DNA from: Myxococcales bacterium
GTDB taxonomy: Bacteria; Myxococcota_A; Bradymonadia; UBA7976; UBA1532
Assembly (NCBI GenBank): GCA_020633435.1
Contig: JACKDP010000001.1
Coordinates: forward strand, 310,001 to 374,000
DNA: 64,000 bases
Reading direction: 5' to 3'
Shown: piece by piece, positions 1-9,615 of the stretch
Position numbering within the stretch: the stretch's first letter is position 1
Layout of the letters: each line of letters opens with the position of its first letter
Position numbers and translations under genes: made by a program
The notes under the pieces: generated by a model
Databases searched by the model: none
The model's input: the letters and a program-made list of their open reading frames with translations, nothing else
Told to the model about the DNA's origin: nothing

Positions 1-3000
1 GCCCCATCGGCCAGGGGTGCCGCGGCGCGGCCGACTGCGCGGGCGGCGTCTGCGCGAACGGCACCTGCGCGGCGGCCGCGTGCGGCGACGGGGTGCGCAA
101 CGGCGGCGAGACGGCTGTGGACTGCGGCGGGCCCTGCCCCGCCTGCCCCGATGGCGACACCTGTGGCCAGGGGCCCGACTGCTTGAGCGGCGTGTGCGCC
201 GGTGGCCGCTGCGCGGCGCCGGCCTGCGGCGACGGCCGGGCCAACGGCGCCGAGGCGGACGTCGACTGCGGCGGCCCCTGCGCCCCCTGCGCCGACGGCC
301 GCGCCTGCGCGGCGCCGGGCGACTGCGCGAGCGGCATCTGCGTGGCCGATCGCTGCGCGCCGCCGGCCTGCGATGATGGCGTCCGCAACGGCGGCGAGAC
401 GGCCGTCGACTGCGGCGGCCCCTGCCCCGCCTGCCCGGGCGGCGCCACCTGCGCCGTGGCCGGCGACTGCCTCGACGGGGTGTGCGCGGGCCAGCGCTGC
501 GCGGTGGCGGCCTGCGGCGATGGCGTCCAGAACGGCGGCGAGAGGGCCGTCGACTGCGGCGGCCCCTGCGCCCCCTGCGCCGACGGCCGGGCCTGCGTGG
601 GCCCGGGCGACTGCCGGACCGGCGTCTGCACCAACGGCACCTGCGGCGCGGCGGCCTGCGACGACGGCGTCCGCAACGGCGCCGAGACGGCCGTCGACTG
701 CGGCGGCCCCTGCCCCGCCTGCCCGGACGGCGCCACCTGCGCCGTGGGCGCCGACTGCCGCGCGGGCGTCTGCGCCGCCGGCCGCTGCGCCGCGGCGGCC
801 TGTGACGACGGCATCCGCAATGGCCGCGAGTCGGCCGTCGACTGCGGCGGCGTCTGCGCCCCGTGCGCCGATGGCGCCGCCTGCAACGTCGCGGGTGACT
901 GCCGCGACGCCGTGTGCGCCAACGGGATCTGCGCGGCGGCGGCCTGCGACGACGGTGTGCGCAACGGCGCCGAGACGGCCGTCGACTGCGGCGGCCCCTG
1001 CCCCCCGTGCGGCGATGGGCTCGCCTGTGGCGCGGCCGCCGACTGCCTGAGCGAGGTCTGCAACGCCGGGCGCTGCGCCCGCCCGACCTGCGCCGATGGC
1101 GTCCTCAACGGCGGCGAGGCCGACGTCGACTGCGGCGGCCCCTGCGCCCCGTGCGCCGATGGCGCCGCCTGCGTGGCGGCGGCCTCCTGCCGGAGCGGGG
1201 TCTGCCGCGCCGACGCCCAGGGCGCCGCCCACTGCATCGCGCCGGCCTGCGACGACGGCGTGCGCAACGGCACCGAGACGGGCGTGGACTGCGGCGGCCC
1301 CTGCCCCGCCTGCGCCGACGGCGAGCTGTGCGTCCAGCCGGGCGACTGCCTGAGCGGCGTCTGCCGCCAGGGCCGCTGCGCCCCGCCCGCCTGCGGTGAC
1401 GGCGTGCGCAACGGCACCGAGACGGACGTCGACTGCGGCGGCCCCTGCGCCCCCTGCCGCGACCGCTTCCAGTGCCTCCGCGGCGCCGACTGCCAGAGCC
1501 GCGTCTGCACCGCCGGCCAGTGCGCGGTGCCCGCTTGCAACGACGCCACCCGCAACGGCGCCGAGGCGGACGTCGACTGCGGCGGCCCCTGCCCCGCCTG
1601 CGCGCCGGGTCGGCTCTGCGCCCGCCCCGCCGACTGCCGCGAGGGCGTCTGCTTCGACGGCGCCTGCGCCCCGGCCGCGTGCAACGACTTGATCCGCAAC
1701 GGGATCGAGACCGACGTCGACTGCGGCGGCGTCTGCGCGCCCTGCGCCGCCGGCGCCGCCTGCCTGGCCGCCGCCGACTGCCGCAGCGGGTCCTGCGTGG
1801 GCGGCCTCTGCGCCGCGGCCGCCTGCGACGATGGCGTCCAGAACGGCGGCGAGTCCGGCGTGGACTGCGGCGGCCCCTGCGCCGGCTGCCCCCTCGGCGG
1901 CGCGTGCGCCCGCGATCTCGACTGCCTCGAGGGCCTCTGCCTCGCGGGCACCTGCCGCCAGCACCCCTGCCGCAACGCCGTCCAGGATCCCGGCGAGACG
2001 GACGTCGACTGCGGCGGGGCCTGCGCCGGCTGCCTCGGCGGTCGCCGCTGCGTGCTCAACGCCGACTGCGCGGGCGCCGACTGCCGCGCCGGCCTCTGCT
2101 ACGTGCCGCCCCCCGTCGTCGACACCGTCACCCCGGGCGAGGTGCCCATCACCGGCGGCACCGAGGTGACGCTGGTCGGCGCCGGCTTCCAGATCGGCGT
2201 CGCCATCCTCGTGGATGGCCAGCCCGTCGCCGTGACGCGGGTGAGCGACGCCCAGATCCTCTTCACCCCGCCCCCGCGGCTCAGCGGGCCCGGGGCCGTG
2301 CCGGTGGAGATCCGCAACCCCGACGGCGGCGTCACGACGCTCGCCGCGCCGCTCCTCTACGTCGCCATCGGCGTGGAGGCCCGCGTCGAAGCGAGCAACG
2401 GCGCCTGGTGCGGCCAGTTCACCTGCGCGGCCTCTGGCCTCGACGTCTTCTCGCCGCCCCTGCCCGTCGCCTGGCGCTGGACCGTCAACGACCAGCCCGC
2501 CGCCGGCGACGTGCAGCTCGCCGCCCCGGTGCAGGCCGGGGATCGGGTGAGCTGCGTCGCCATCCTGGGCCAGGCCCCCGCCGTGTGGGAGGTCCCCTCC
2601 GCGACGCTCACGGTGGGCGACGGGGCCGGCGAGGTCACCGACTTCGCCCTGCGCCCCGAGCAGCCGTCCGTGGGCGAGGCCCTGCGCTGCAGCGGCACCC
2701 CCCAGCCCACCCTCTGTGGCCAGGCCACCCAGCTTCGCTACACCTGGCTGGTCGACGGGGCTCCGCAGGCGGGCGCCGACGGCCCGGTCTTCTCCACCAC
2801 GGGCCTGACCCCCGGCGCCCAGATCGAGTGCCAGCTCGCCGCGGTCGCCGCCGATGGCACCACCAGCGGCCTGACCACCGGCAACCCGGCCACCCTCACC
2901 GACGGCTGCTTCGCCATCCTGAGCAGCAACGACGGCGACGCCTTCGGCTGGGCCATCAACGTCCCCGGCGACCTCAACGGCGACGGCCTGGACGACATCG

Positions 3001-6000
3001 TGGTGGGCGCCCCGCAGGATCGCTCCGTGGCCGGCCTCGCCGAGCGCGGTCGCGTCTACGTCTTCTACAGCCGCGGAACCCTTCAGGATTTGAGCGCCCA
3101 GAGCGACGCCGACGTCATCCTCTACGGCGAGGATGGCGGCCGCGTGGGGCCCGCCCTCACCTACTACCCGCCCATCAACATCCGGGCGTTCAGCGGCGTC
3201 GAGGAGCGCCCGTACGGCGACGGCTTCGGCTACAGCCTCGGCCGCGGCGCCCACTACTTCGATGATGACGCCGTGCCCGACATCGCCGTGGGCGCCCCGT
3301 GGGCCCGGGACGTCGGCGGGCGGGCCCACCACGGCCGGGCCTACGTCCTCAACGGCGCCCGCGTGGGCTTCCTCAACACCGTGGCCCTCGCGGCGACGGC
3401 CGGGGATCCCGGGGCCACCGTCCTGGTGGGCCAGGAGGGCTGGCGCGGCAACGGGCTCATCGATCGCGCCACCTACAACGGCGACCTGCTGGGCTCCCGG
3501 ACGCAGCTGCTGGACTTCGACGGCGACGGCAGCGACGACCTGCTCGCCACCGCCTACAACCAGGGCAACGGCGACGAGGGCGGCTTCTTCCTCCTGCCCG
3601 GCGGTCCGGCCGGCGGCCTCGTCCGGCTGGCCGATCCGGCCGCCGCGGCGGGCACCCTGCTGGTCTCGGGGGGCAACGAGGGCCTCGTCTTCGGCGGCTT
3701 CTCCCACTGGGGCAACAACCTGGCGGCCGGGGACGTCAACGGCGACGGCTTCGACGACGTCATCGTGAACCCGTCCGACATCTTCGCCGGCCGCTTCCAC
3801 GTCCTGGTCCTCGGCCGCGCCGATCGGCGCCCCATCGACCTGGGCCCCAACGGCGGCGAGGTCCGCATCACCTACAACTCGCCCGACGTGGCCACCTCGG
3901 CCCTGCTCGCCGGCGGGGAGATCCGGGTGACGGCGGGGCGGGTCGGCACCGGCCAGCCCATCGCGGCGGGTGGCGACCTGAACGCCGACGGCATCGAGGA
4001 CATCGTCAACCGCGCCGTCCGCCGCGACGACGGGCAGCTCATGATGATCTTCGGCGACCGCCGCGGGCGCCTGCCGACCGCCGTCGAGCTGGAGGCCGGC
4101 CAGGGCGGCTTCATCGTCAGCGGGCTGCCGGCCGGATTCCACTTCGGTGACAGCCTCTTGCACGACGTGAACGGCGACGGCTACGACGACCTGATCGCCA
4201 GCTACCCGCCCCTGATCAACGCCCCCGCCCCGGCCCTCGGGGAGCTGGCGGTGGTCTACGGCCGCCCCGACGCCCCCCCCGGCACCTACCCGCAGCTCCT
4301 GGCCCAGAACGCCGCCTTCAACCAGATCGGCCCCTGGCCGAACGCCCGCTTCGGCTACGCCATGGACGCCGGCGACGTGAACGGCGACGGCCTGGCCGAC
4401 TGGGTCGTGGGGGCGCCGACCCGCGCCGGCGGCGGCGCCGTCCTGGTCTGCCTGGGCCGCGACACCGAGGGGGCCATCACCCACCGCGGCGGCGCCGGCG
4501 ACGACGTGCTCGTCGGCACCGGCGGCGTCGACGTGCTGCTGGGCGACCGCGGCGACGACGTCCTGCGGGGCGGCGGCGGCGCCGACGCCCTCAACGGCGG
4601 GTCCGGCGACGACCGCCTCGAGATCAGCGACGCCACCTTCCGCCGCGTGCAGGGCGGCAGCGGCTTCGACACCCTGGCCATCGGCCCCGGGGTGCAGCTC
4701 GACCTGGCGGCCGCCCGCGAGCGCGTCCGCGGCATCGAGCGCATCGAGCTCGGGGGCGGCGACACCCTGCGCGTCGACGCCGCCTTCATCCGCAAGAGCA
4801 CCGGCGGCCTGCGCACCCTCACCATCGAGGGCGGCGCCGGCAACACGGTCGAGGCCACCGGGTTCGGCTGGCAGGTCGAGCCGCCCATCGTCATCGACGG
4901 CGCCAACCACCGGCGCCTGCGCCGCGGCCCCGTCGAGCTGCGGGTCAACGCCGGCGTCACCCTCCGCGTCGGCCCCGACATCATCACCGACGGCCTGACG
5001 CTCATCGAGGTCGCCCAAGTGGGGGACGTGGTGGCCACCATCCAGGCCCGCGACGCCGACGGCGCCATCGTCGCGTGGGCCATCGACGATCCCACCGGCA
5101 CCCTGACCATCGACGCCCAGGGCGTCGTGCGCGTCGCCGCCGGGGCCGTCATCAACTTCGAGGCCCGGCCCGTCTTCGACGTGACGCTCCGCGCCACCGA
5201 CAACGACGGCCTGCGCACCGACCGCTTGATCACCGTCCGGGTCAGCAACGTGGACGAGCCCCCGACCTTCGACACGGCCCACGCCGCGACCTACCGCGTG
5301 GACGAGGCCGGCGCCACCGGCGGCTTCATCGATGACTTCCGCGCCACCGACCCCGAGGGCGCCACGGTGACGTACACGCTGGTCGATCCGAGCGGCTCCC
5401 TGGGCATCGACGAGACCGGCCGCGTCACCGTGGTCGACGGCCCCGCCCTCGACTTCGAGCGCGCCCCGACGGTCGACTTCCGCGTGGAGGTCAGCGACCC
5501 GGCCGGCAACACCACGACCCACGCCGCCCGCCTGCTCGTGCAGGACCTGGCCACCACGCGCATCGTGCGGCAGTTCACCTACCTCGCCCACAGCCAGAGC
5601 CTGCTGGGTGGCGCCGCCGACCACCGCGTGCGCTTCGACGAGCCCGTCGCCATCGCCGGCACGGGCATGCCGTTCGACGCCAACATGGGCATCGGCGCCA
5701 TCTCCGTGCTGGTCAGCGGCGCCGTCTACGCCCGCACCACCGGCTACTACAGCGAGGGCGTGATGTACGCCGACTGGCCCGTGCAGGTGACGCTGAACGT
5801 GCCCGACAACATCCGCCCCGGGGCGATGACGCGCATCACCTCCGCCGTCGCCCTGCAGCCCGGCGCCCGCCTCCGCGCGGCCCTGCCCAACTACGACATC
5901 AACATCCTGGTGGGCATGGACCGGTTCTTCGTCAGCTCGACCCTCTGCCTCCTCCAGGGCTTGATTCCCCTGAACTTCCGAGGACTTGCCCGCCCGCCCC

Positions 6001-6779
6001 ATGGCATCAACGGCATCCCGGTCGACCGCTGCGCCTACATCAGCAACGGCCCCACCACCGGCCGGATCCTGCAGCGGCGCTTCATCGGGGGCGAGCCCTA
6101 CATCCAGAACGGCACCGTCAGCGCCGACCAGACGGTCCTCAGCGGCGGCCCCTGGACGACGGTCTACGTCGAAGAGACCGTCCAGTGGGACAGCTACCTG
6201 GAGGCCGGCCTGCGCGCCTTCGGCATCAACGTGCCCATCTTCGACGCCCCCGGCTCCCCGCCCGGCAACTTCGCCGGCCGCCGCCTGCCCCCGAGCCCGG
6301 TGATCGGCAACCGCTTCCTCTTCGACAGCGGCCTCTTCACCACCGAGCTCGTGACGTGGGCCATGGACGTCATCGGCAAGCTCTCGGAGACCATCAGCGT
6401 CACCGCCCGGTTCAACGGCCTCACCGGCACGCTGCACCTGGAGAACGGCGCCACCGTGCCCTTCCCGCTCGGCGTCGCCGCCGACATCCAGATCCCCGCC
6501 GGCGCGGACGCCAACGGCGACGGCCGCGTCGACGCCCGCCTCGAGCTCGGCCTCAACGCCCGCGCCGACACCACCCACACCTGGATCGAGACGCTGCGCC
6601 TGCGCTTCTTCGCGGGCTACATCGTCCTCACGCCCGTCCAGCCCCCCGGGGCCGCCCGGGAGTACGGGCCCTTCTCCGACCGCAACGTCCTCTTCACGAC
6701 GCGGCCCTCGGAGCCCATCGGCTTCGATCTCCAGGCCCCCGCCCACAACATCGCGGTGCCCCTGCAGTTCGCCCCCTGA
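1..6779 (+). CDS. Giant secreted Cys-repeat / FG-GAP / RTX / cadherin-like surface protein (5' end outside window)
   Basis: Incomplete: the frame is open from the window edge (first full codon at base 3) and no start is seen; the stop is TGA at 6777-6779. Order of parts: (1) to about base 2100, 14 complete Cys-rich units of about 48 residues; (2) about 2104-2350, an IPT/TIG Ig-like domain (VDTVTPGEVPITGG); (3) about 2380-2900, Ig-like segments with paired Cys; (4) about 2930-4460, seven FG-GAP/integrin-alpha type blades, most with a D-x-N-G-D-G calcium loop, enough for a complete propeller; (5) about 4480-4630, RTX-like GGxGDD repeats; (6) about 5000-5560, two cadherin-like domains; (7) an unrecognised beta-rich C-terminus. 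Such mixtures are known in exported adhesins and matrix proteins of social bacteria; ligand unknown. No sortase, PEP-CTERM or type IX sorting tail is evident. Confidence 0.9.
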   Translation, partial: PIGQGCRGAADCAGGVCANGTCAAAACGDGVRNGGETAVDCGGPCPACPDGDTCGQGPDCLSGVCAGGRCAAPACGDGRANGAEADVDCGGPCAPCADGRACAAPGDCASGICVADRCAPPACDDGVRNGGETAVDCGGPCPACPGGATCAVAGDCLDGVCAGQRCAVAACGDGVQNGGERAVDCGGPCAPCADGRACVGPGDCRTGVCTNGTCGAAACDDGVRNGAETAVDCGGPCPACPDGATCAVGADCRAGVCAAGRCAAAACDDGIRNGRESAVDCGGVCAPCADGAACNVAGDCRDAVCANGICAAAACDDGVRNGAETAVDCGGPCPPCGDGLACGAAADCLSEVCNAGRCARPTCADGVLNGGEADVDCGGPCAPCADGAACVAAASCRSGVCRADAQGAAHCIAPACDDGVRNGTETGVDCGGPCPACADGELCVQPGDCLSGVCRQGRCAPPACGDGVRNGTETDVDCGGPCAPCRDRFQCLRGADCQSRVCTAGQCAVPACNDATRNGAEADVDCGGPCPACAPGRLCARPADCREGVCFDGACAPAACNDLIRNGIETDVDCGGVCAPCAAGAACLAAADCRSGSCVGGLCAAAACDDGVQNGGESGVDCGGPCAGCPLGGACARDLDCLEGLCLAGTCRQHPCRNAVQDPGETDVDCGGACAGCLGGRRCVLNADCAGADCRAGLCYVPPPVVDTVTPGEVPITGGTEVTLVGAGFQIGVAILVDGQPVAVTRVSDAQILFTPPPRLSGPGAVPVEIRNPDGGVTTLAAPLLYVAIGVEARVEASNGAWCGQFTCAASGLDVFSPPLPVAWRWTVNDQPAAGDVQLAAPVQAGDRVSCVAILGQAPAVWEVPSATLTVGDGAGEVTDFALRPEQPSVGEALRCSGTPQPTLCGQATQLRYTWLVDGAPQAGADGPVFSTTGLTPGAQIECQLAAVAADGTTSGLTTGNPATLTDGCFAILSSNDGDAFGWAINVPGDLNGDGLDDIVVGAPQDRSVAGLAERGRVYVFYSRGTLQDLSAQSDADVILYGEDGGRVGPALTYYPPINIRAFSGVEERPYGDGFGYSLGRGAHYFDDDAVPDIAVGAPWARDVGGRAHHGRAYVLNGARVGFLNTVALAATAGDPGATVLVGQEGWRGNGLIDRATYNGDLLGSRTQLLDFDGDGSDDLLATAYNQGNGDEGGFFLLPGGPAGGLVRLADPAAAAGTLLVSGGNEGLVFGGFSHWGNNLAAGDVNGDGFDDVIVNPSDIFAGRFHVLVLGRADRRPIDLGPNGGEVRITYNSPDVATSALLAGGEIRVTAGRVGTGQPIAAGGDLNADGIEDIVNRAVRRDDGQLMMIFGDRRGRLPTAVELEAGQGGFIVSGLPAGFHFGDSLLHDVNGDGYDDLIASYPPLINAPAPALGELAVVYGRPDAPPGTYPQLLAQNAAFNQIGPWPNARFGYAMDAGDVNGDGLADWVVGAPTRAGGGAVLVCLGRDTEGAITHRGGAGDDVLVGTGGVDVLLGDRGDDVLRGGGGADALNGGSGDDRLEISDATFRRVQGGSGFDTLAIGPGVQLDLAAARERVRGIERIELGGGDTLRVDAAFIRKSTGGLRTLTIEGGAGNTVEATGFGWQVEPPIVIDGANHRRLRRGPVELRVNAGVTLRVGPDIITDGLTLIEVAQVGDVVATIQARDADGAIVAWAIDDPTGTLTIDAQGVVRVAAGAVINFEARPVFDVTLRATDNDGLRTDRLITVRVSNVDEPPTFDTAHAATYRVDEAGATGGFIDDFRATDPEGATVTYTLVDPSGSLGIDETGRVTVVDGPALDFERAPTVDFRVEVSDPAGNTTTHAARLLVQDLATTRIVRQFTYLAHSQSLLGGAADHRVRFDEPVAIAGTGMPFDANMGIGAISVLVSGAVYARTTGYYSEGVMYADWPVQVTLNVPDNIRPGAMTRITSAVALQPGARLRAALPNYDINILVGMDRFFVSSTLCLLQGLIPLNFRGLARPPHGINGIPVDRCAYISNGPTTGRILQRRFIGGEPYIQNGTVSADQTVLSGGPWTTVYVEETVQWDSYLEAGLRAFGINVPIFDAPGSPPGNFAGRRLPPSPVIGNRFLFDSGLFTTELVTWAMDVIGKLSETISVTARFNGLTGTLHLENGATVPFPLGVAADIQIPAGADANGDGRVDARLELGLNARADTTHTWIETLRLRFFAGYIVLTPVQPPGAAREYGPFSDRNVLFTTRPSEPIGFDLQAPAHNIAVPLQFAP
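81..2095 (+). repeat. Tandem array of about 14 coding 144-bp Cys-rich repeats
   Basis: The first units begin at 81, 225 and 369, a 144-bp (48-codon) period; later units vary by a few codons. Each unit carries about eight Cys, with a core of N-G-x-E-x-x-V-D-C-G-G followed by C-x-x-C. The array codes for the N-terminal part of the giant surface protein and probably continues upstream of the window. The last two units are the most divergent (VQDPGETDVDCGG), a usual edge effect of arrays that expand by internal recombination. Confidence 0.92.
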
Positions 6780-6798
6780 GCCCGGCGGGCCCGCCGGC

Positions 6799-8304
6799 CT
6801 ACCCCAGCTCCCGCAGCGCCCGCGTGGCGGCGTTGTAGCCGCACATGCCGTGGGCGCCCGCCCCCGGGTGGGCGCTGCTGGAGCAGAGGTACGCCCCCTT
6901 CACCGGCGTCCGGTAGCGGAACCACGGGAAGGCCGGGCGGAAGATCAGCAGGTTCTGCCAGCGGTTGCTGCCGCCGCCGAGGTCGCCGCCGACGAGGTTT
7001 CGGTCCATCGCCTCCAGGTCCGGCGGCGTGTGGATGTGCCGGGCCCGGATGGTCGACCGGAAGCCCGGGGCGAGCCCCTCGATGCGGGCCTCCACCCGAT
7101 CGGCGAAGGCCTCGCGGGCCGCCGCCCAGCCGCCGGGCAGCGCCGGGGGCACGCGGGAGTAGGCCCAGAGGGTGTGGCACCCGGCCGGCGCGCGGCTGGG
7201 ATCGACGAGCGTCTGCTGGCCGATGACGAGGTAGGGGTTGCTGGGCAGGGCCCCGCCGCGGACCTCTCGTGTGAAGGCGATGAGGTCTTCAAGGGAGTCG
7301 CCAGCGTGCACGACGCCGGCGCGCCGGGCCGCCTCGCTGGCCCAGGGCACGGGCGCGTTGAGGGCCCAGTCCACCTTGAAGGTGCCCCAGCCGCGCGGGT
7401 AGGCCTCCATGCGCCGGCGGACGCGGCCCGAGAGGCGGGCGTCGGCCAGCAGGCCCAGGTAGAGGAAGGCGGCGTCCGTGTCGGCGAGCACCGCCCGGCA
7501 CGGGATCTCTTCGCCGCCCACCAGGCGCACGGCGACGGCCCGCCCTCCGCGCAGCACGATACGCTCGGCGCAGGCGCCCAGGCGCAGGGTGCCGCCGGCC
7601 TCCGTCAGCCGCCGCACCAGCGCAGCCGTGACGGCCCCGGCGCCGCCGATGGGCACGAGGTTGCCCTGGGTGGCCGCGAGCAGGCCGAGCATGTAGCCGA
7701 GGGCCGCGCCCAGGGCGTCCTCGGGGCCGATGTCGACGTGCAGGGCGAGGCCGGGCAGCACGCGCCGGGCGGGCTCGCCCCGGAAGAACGACCGCGCGAA
7801 GCCGGCCCCACTGCGCAGGCCGATGCGGGAAAACCGCAAGAGATCCAGTGGGTTGACGCGCAGCTTGTCCCGCAGCCCGGGCAGGGGGCCGATGAGGGCC
7901 GGGACGAGGCGGTCCTCCACCTTGCGGTGCCAGGTGACGAGCCGGCGCCAGGCGTCGCCGTCGGCGCCCAGGGAGGCCGCGGTGGCGTCGTCGTCCGCCC
8001 CCAGGGCGGCGGCGGTGCCGTCGGGGGCGGGGTGGCAGGAGTCGACGGCCGCCCGGACGAGCTCGAGGCCGACGCCCTCCAGGTCGAGCGCGCGGAAGGC
8101 CGGGCTGAGGCGGGCGAACGGGAAGAACGCCGCGCCGACGTCGTGGACGAAGCCGGGCTCGGTGAGGGCCGCCGAGCCGACCGCCCCGCCCGGCCGGTCG
8201 GCCCGCGCCTCCAGGACGAGGACGGGCAGGCCCGCGCGGGCCAGGGTGGCGGCCGCGGTGAGGCCGTTGGGCCCGCTGCCGATGACGATGACCGGATCCG
8301 TCAC
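6799..8304 (-). CDS. FAD-dependent phytoene-dehydrogenase-like oxidoreductase
   Basis: 501 residues from a GTG at 8304. The N-terminus VTDPVIVIGSGPNGL is a Rossmann dinucleotide-binding fold (GxGxxG), followed by an E at the end of strand 2 (VLVLEARADRPGG), the pattern of CrtI/PYROXD2-type NAD(P)/FAD oxidoreductases. The C-terminal stretch with GAGAHGMCGYNAA is the usual second FAD-contact motif of that family. The GTG start lies inside the stop of the upstream MFS gene (GTGA overlap at 8301-8304), so the two are translationally coupled; upstream in-frame codons would lie inside that gene. There is no carotenoid gene nearby, so the substrate is unknown and a carotenoid role should not be assumed. 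Confidence 0.88.
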   Translation of the reverse strand: MTDPVIVIGSGPNGLTAAATLARAGLPVLVLEARADRPGGAVGSAALTEPGFVHDVGAAFFPFARLSPAFRALDLEGVGLELVRAAVDSCHPAPDGTAAALGADDDATAASLGADGDAWRRLVTWHRKVEDRLVPALIGPLPGLRDKLRVNPLDLLRFSRIGLRSGAGFARSFFRGEPARRVLPGLALHVDIGPEDALGAALGYMLGLLAATQGNLVPIGGAGAVTAALVRRLTEAGGTLRLGACAERIVLRGGRAVAVRLVGGEEIPCRAVLADTDAAFLYLGLLADARLSGRVRRRMEAYPRGWGTFKVDWALNAPVPWASEAARRAGVVHAGDSLEDLIAFTREVRGGALPSNPYLVIGQQTLVDPSRAPAGCHTLWAYSRVPPALPGGWAAAREAFADRVEARIEGLAPGFRSTIRARHIHTPPDLEAMDRNLVGGDLGGGSNRWQNLLIFRPAFPWFRYRTPVKGAYLCSSSAHPGAGAHGMCGYNAATRALRELG

Positions 8305-9590
8305 GCGACCTCCACCCGCCGGCGCCGGGTCTGCAGCGCCATGAGCGGCACCCACAGCGCGAAGGCCAGGCCCACGCCGAGCCAGCCCCCGGCCTCGGCC
8401 ACCCCGGTGGCGTCGATGAGCAGGCCGGCGCCGACCGCCACCACGGCCTGGGCCAGCGTCGAGAACAGGAAGTCCAGCGCGGACATCCGGCCGATGAGGT
8501 GGCCGGGCGACTTCACCTGCAGCGTCGCCGTGCTCGCCACCCAGTTGTGGCCGGTGCCCGCGCCCCAGAGAAACAGCCCCACCAGGAAGATCCACGGCGC
8601 GCCCGAGAGCAGGAACGCGGCGGCGCCGACGAACGCGAGCGGGGCGGCGATGTTGGCCTCGGCCGGCAGCCAGTGGCGCGGGACGAGGGGGCCCACGCCG
8701 GTGCCGATGGCGCGGGTCGCGTGCATCACCCCCAGGCCCGAGGCCACGGTCGCGGCGGCGAGGGCCGCCGAGCGGGCGTCCGCGACCATGTGCAGGCTCA
8801 CCCAGCAGGCCGCCGTGAGGATGGCCACGGGCGTCTTGGCCAGCAGCGCCGGCAGCAGGTCGGGGGAGACGGGCGTCGTCCCCTGCCCCCGGGCGTGGCG
8901 CCAGGCGACGGCCAGATCCTTGAAGCCGGGGCGCGGGCGGGCCTCCTCCGCCGGCGGGGGCTCCAGCCGCGGGAGGCCCAGGATGATGCCGGCCGACACC
9001 AGAAAGGTGAACGAATCCAGGAGGATGGCCTCACCGGCCCCCAGCCACGCCGCCAGGAAGCCCCCGAGCGCGGTGCCCGCCGCGAAGAGCACGCTCCACG
9101 TCAGGCCGTTGAGGGCGTTGGCGTCCTTCAGCTCGGCCGGCTCCACCAGGCTGGGCAGGGCCGCCGAGCCCGCCGTCATCGAGATGCCCGACACCCCCAC
9201 CCGCAGCAGCAGCAGGACCTGCAGCCAGCCGACGTGCTGGCCCCGCGCCGCGAGCCACATGCCCAGGGTGATGAGGGCCGCCCCCACGTCCACCATCACC
9301 AGCAGCTTGCGGCGGTCGATGCGGTCGGCGAGGGGCCCGGCGACGGGGCTCAGCAGGGCCACCGGCAGGGTGTGGGCCGCCATGATGAGGCCCACGGCCA
9401 GCGCGCCGCCGCCGTGGCGCAGCGTGACGACGCTCACGGCCACGTAGCTGAGCCAGTCCCCGAGCATCGAGATGACGGACGCGAGGTAGAGGCGGCGGAA
9501 GTGGGGCCGGTGCCGCAGGAGGTGGCCGAAGGTATGCAGGCGACTGGCCACGGGCGACCTCGGGACAGGGCGGGGGGACTTGCGTACCAT
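8301..9590 (-). CDS. Major facilitator superfamily permease
   Basis: 429 residues with about 12 hydrophobic segments. After TM2 it has the MFS loop pattern G-x-L-A-D-R-x-D-R-R (GPLADRIDRRKLL). It resembles the enterobactin-exporter-like (EntS/MFS_3) branch, inferred from length and the N-terminal FRRLYLASVISMLGDWL pattern. The ATG at 9590 is chosen because earlier in-frame residues are low-complexity antisense of the neighbouring Pro-rich gene. It overlaps the downstream oxidoreductase by 4 bp, so the pair may move and modify one lipophilic substrate. Its start lies only 25 bp from the divergent lipoprotein gene at 9616. Confidence 0.86.
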   Translation of the reverse strand: MVRKSPRPVPRSPVASRLHTFGHLLRHRPHFRRLYLASVISMLGDWLSYVAVSVVTLRHGGGALAVGLIMAAHTLPVALLSPVAGPLADRIDRRKLLVMVDVGAALITLGMWLAARGQHVGWLQVLLLLRVGVSGISMTAGSAALPSLVEPAELKDANALNGLTWSVLFAAGTALGGFLAAWLGAGEAILLDSFTFLVSAGIILGLPRLEPPPAEEARPRPGFKDLAVAWRHARGQGTTPVSPDLLPALLAKTPVAILTAACWVSLHMVADARSAALAAATVASGLGVMHATRAIGTGVGPLVPRHWLPAEANIAAPLAFVGAAAFLLSGAPWIFLVGLFLWGAGTGHNWVASTATLQVKSPGHLIGRMSALDFLFSTLAQAVVAVGAGLLIDATGVAEAGGWLGVGLAFALWVPLMALQTRRRRVEVA

Positions 9591-9615
9591 GGAGACGATG
9601 AGTGGGGGGAGACGG

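Noticed and set aside
81..2095. Regular repeats considered as a CRISPR array
   Set aside because: The 144-bp period is coding throughout, units are imperfect and there are no unique spacers.
6799..8304. Carotenoid biosynthesis cluster
   Set aside because: Only a CrtI-like fold is present; no crtB, crtE or other pathway gene is near.
6850..9447. 865-codon + strand frame opposite the oxidoreductase and MFS genes
   Set aside because: Minus-strand proteins have intact FAD and MFS motifs; this one is low-complexity.
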